In this document: positions 50,375-50,745 of the stretch, piece after piece | How the letters are laid out: every line of letters starts with the position of its first letter | Numbering within the stretch: position 1 is the first letter of the stretch | Assembly: GCF_000982955.1 (NCBI RefSeq) | Contig: NZ_KQ058869.1 | Coordinates: forward strand, 24,128-74,872 | Length of the DNA: 50,745 nt | From: Micromonospora sp. HK10 | GTDB lineage: Bacteria; Actinomycetota; Actinomycetes; Mycobacteriales; Micromonosporaceae | Direction of reading: 5' to 3' | The notes under the pieces: model-generated | Database searches by the model: none | Seen by the model: the letters and a program-made list of their open reading frames with translations, nothing else | Told to the model about the DNA's origin: nothing | Made by a program: the position numbers and the translations under genes

Positions 50375-50745
50375 ATGACACGACGGAGCAGGGGTCCGAC
50401 CCGGGTCGCGCTGCGCCTGGGGCTCCTGCTCGGCGGGGTCGTCGCCGCCTGGGCCGGTCACGAGATGGCCACCTCGACCCCCGCGCACGCCGCCGAGCGG
50501 CCGCCTCCGACCCCGGTCACGGTGACCGTCCACCTGGTCCGCAGCGTGCTCGGTCCGGTGCTGGGCGGGTTGCCGGGCGGCGGCGCGACCGGGCCCGACG
50601 CCGGGCCCGCCACGTCCCCGGGCCGGTCCACGCCGCTGCCTGGGGCGCCGGCCGGTCCCGGCGCCCATCCGGCGGCCGCCGGCCCGACCAGCCGTCCCGG
50701 CACGCCGCCAGCGGCCGCGCCCGGCCGGCACCCCGGACCGCGCAC
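50375..50745 (+). CDS. Secreted Pro/Gly/Ala-rich protein, 5' part only
   Basis: The frame is open from the ATG at 50375 to the window end (123 codons seen) with GC-rich third positions. GGAGGGGG lies about 9 nt upstream. The N-terminus is a signal peptide: basic MTRRSRGPTR, hydrophobic ALRLGLLLGGVVAAWAGH, and an AHA-A-type cleavage site near residue 41. A stretch VTVTVHLVRSVLGPVLGGL follows, then a Pro/Gly/Ala-rich low-complexity region. I do not recognise a family. The 3' end lies outside the window. Confidence 0.65.
   Translation, partial: MTRRSRGPTRVALRLGLLLGGVVAAWAGHEMATSTPAHAAERPPPTPVTVTVHLVRSVLGPVLGGLPGGGATGPDAGPATSPGRSTPLPGAPAGPGAHPAAAGPTSRPGTPPAAAPGRHPGPR

Noticed and set aside
1..50745. 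CRISPR arrays, insertion sequences, integrases or prophage
   Set aside because: No regularly spaced direct repeats, transposase motifs, integrase motifs or terminal repeats were seen. The only gene-scale repeat is the ramS duplication.

Overview
The window is about 50.7 kb of very GC-rich DNA with strong GC bias at third codon positions, GTG starts and GTGA/ATGA gene overlaps. This is typical of a filamentous actinomycete. The gene set (F420-type oxidoreductase, Tuf3-type EF-Tu, rifamycin phosphotransferase, narGHJI-narK, a SapB-type lanthipeptide cluster, a streptogrisin-like protease, a GH18 protein) fits the Micromonosporaceae or a relative. That placement is an inference. It reads as chromosome. 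I see no tRNA, rRNA, CRISPR array, transposase or integrase.

Layout. 1-7.5 kb: a VOC protein, then a 2140-residue secreted RHS/YD-repeat protein with a toxin-like C-terminus and a small downstream gene that could be its immunity gene. 7.8-13.4 kb: a FUSC-type membrane protein, a sugar-lactone oxidase translationally coupled to an ASRT-family small-molecule-binding protein, a GNAT, an SDR and a nitronate monooxygenase. 13.5-20.2 kb: rph, with a rifamycin-associated element (RAE)-like inverted repeat upstream; a Tat-exported NamZ-type muramidase behind a promoter with twin operators; a DUF1801 protein; and a divergent EF-Tu (Tuf3 type) carrying substitutions at two known antibiotic-resistance positions and a structured leader. 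20.2-28.4 kb: a tightly coupled narGHJI-narK operon with a DevR/DosR-like box upstream. 28.5-34.7 kb: DUF4097 and ribbon-helix-helix genes behind a palindromic operator, a MOSC protein, then a more AT-rich accessory stretch with an unknown gene, a serine hydrolase, a broken SDR, an intact SDR and an F420-type oxidoreductase. 34.8-39.2 kb: a membrane glutaredoxin-like protein, a D-lactate dehydrogenase-type FAD/FeS protein and a secreted S1 protease. 39.4-47.2 kb: a complete ram/amf-type class III lanthipeptide cluster (ramC, two ramS copies, two ABC exporters, ramR and a ramR paralogue). 47.3-50.7 kb: a GH18 protein, an aminoglycoside-nucleotidyltransferase-like protein, a diacylglycerol-kinase-family protein and the start of a secreted Pro-rich protein.

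How it works together. In the ram cluster RamC would dehydrate and cyclise both nearly identical precursors, whose cores match the S. coelicolor SapB core at almost every position. The two half-transporter fusions would export them. A 14-bp tetraloop hairpin between ramS and the transporter genes probably makes precursor mRNA more abundant than exporter mRNA. The nar operon makes a membrane nitrate reductase with its own transporter and probably answers to hypoxia through a DevR-type regulator. The rph and tuf3 genes, 3 kb apart, look like two defences against antibiotics of other actinomycetes.
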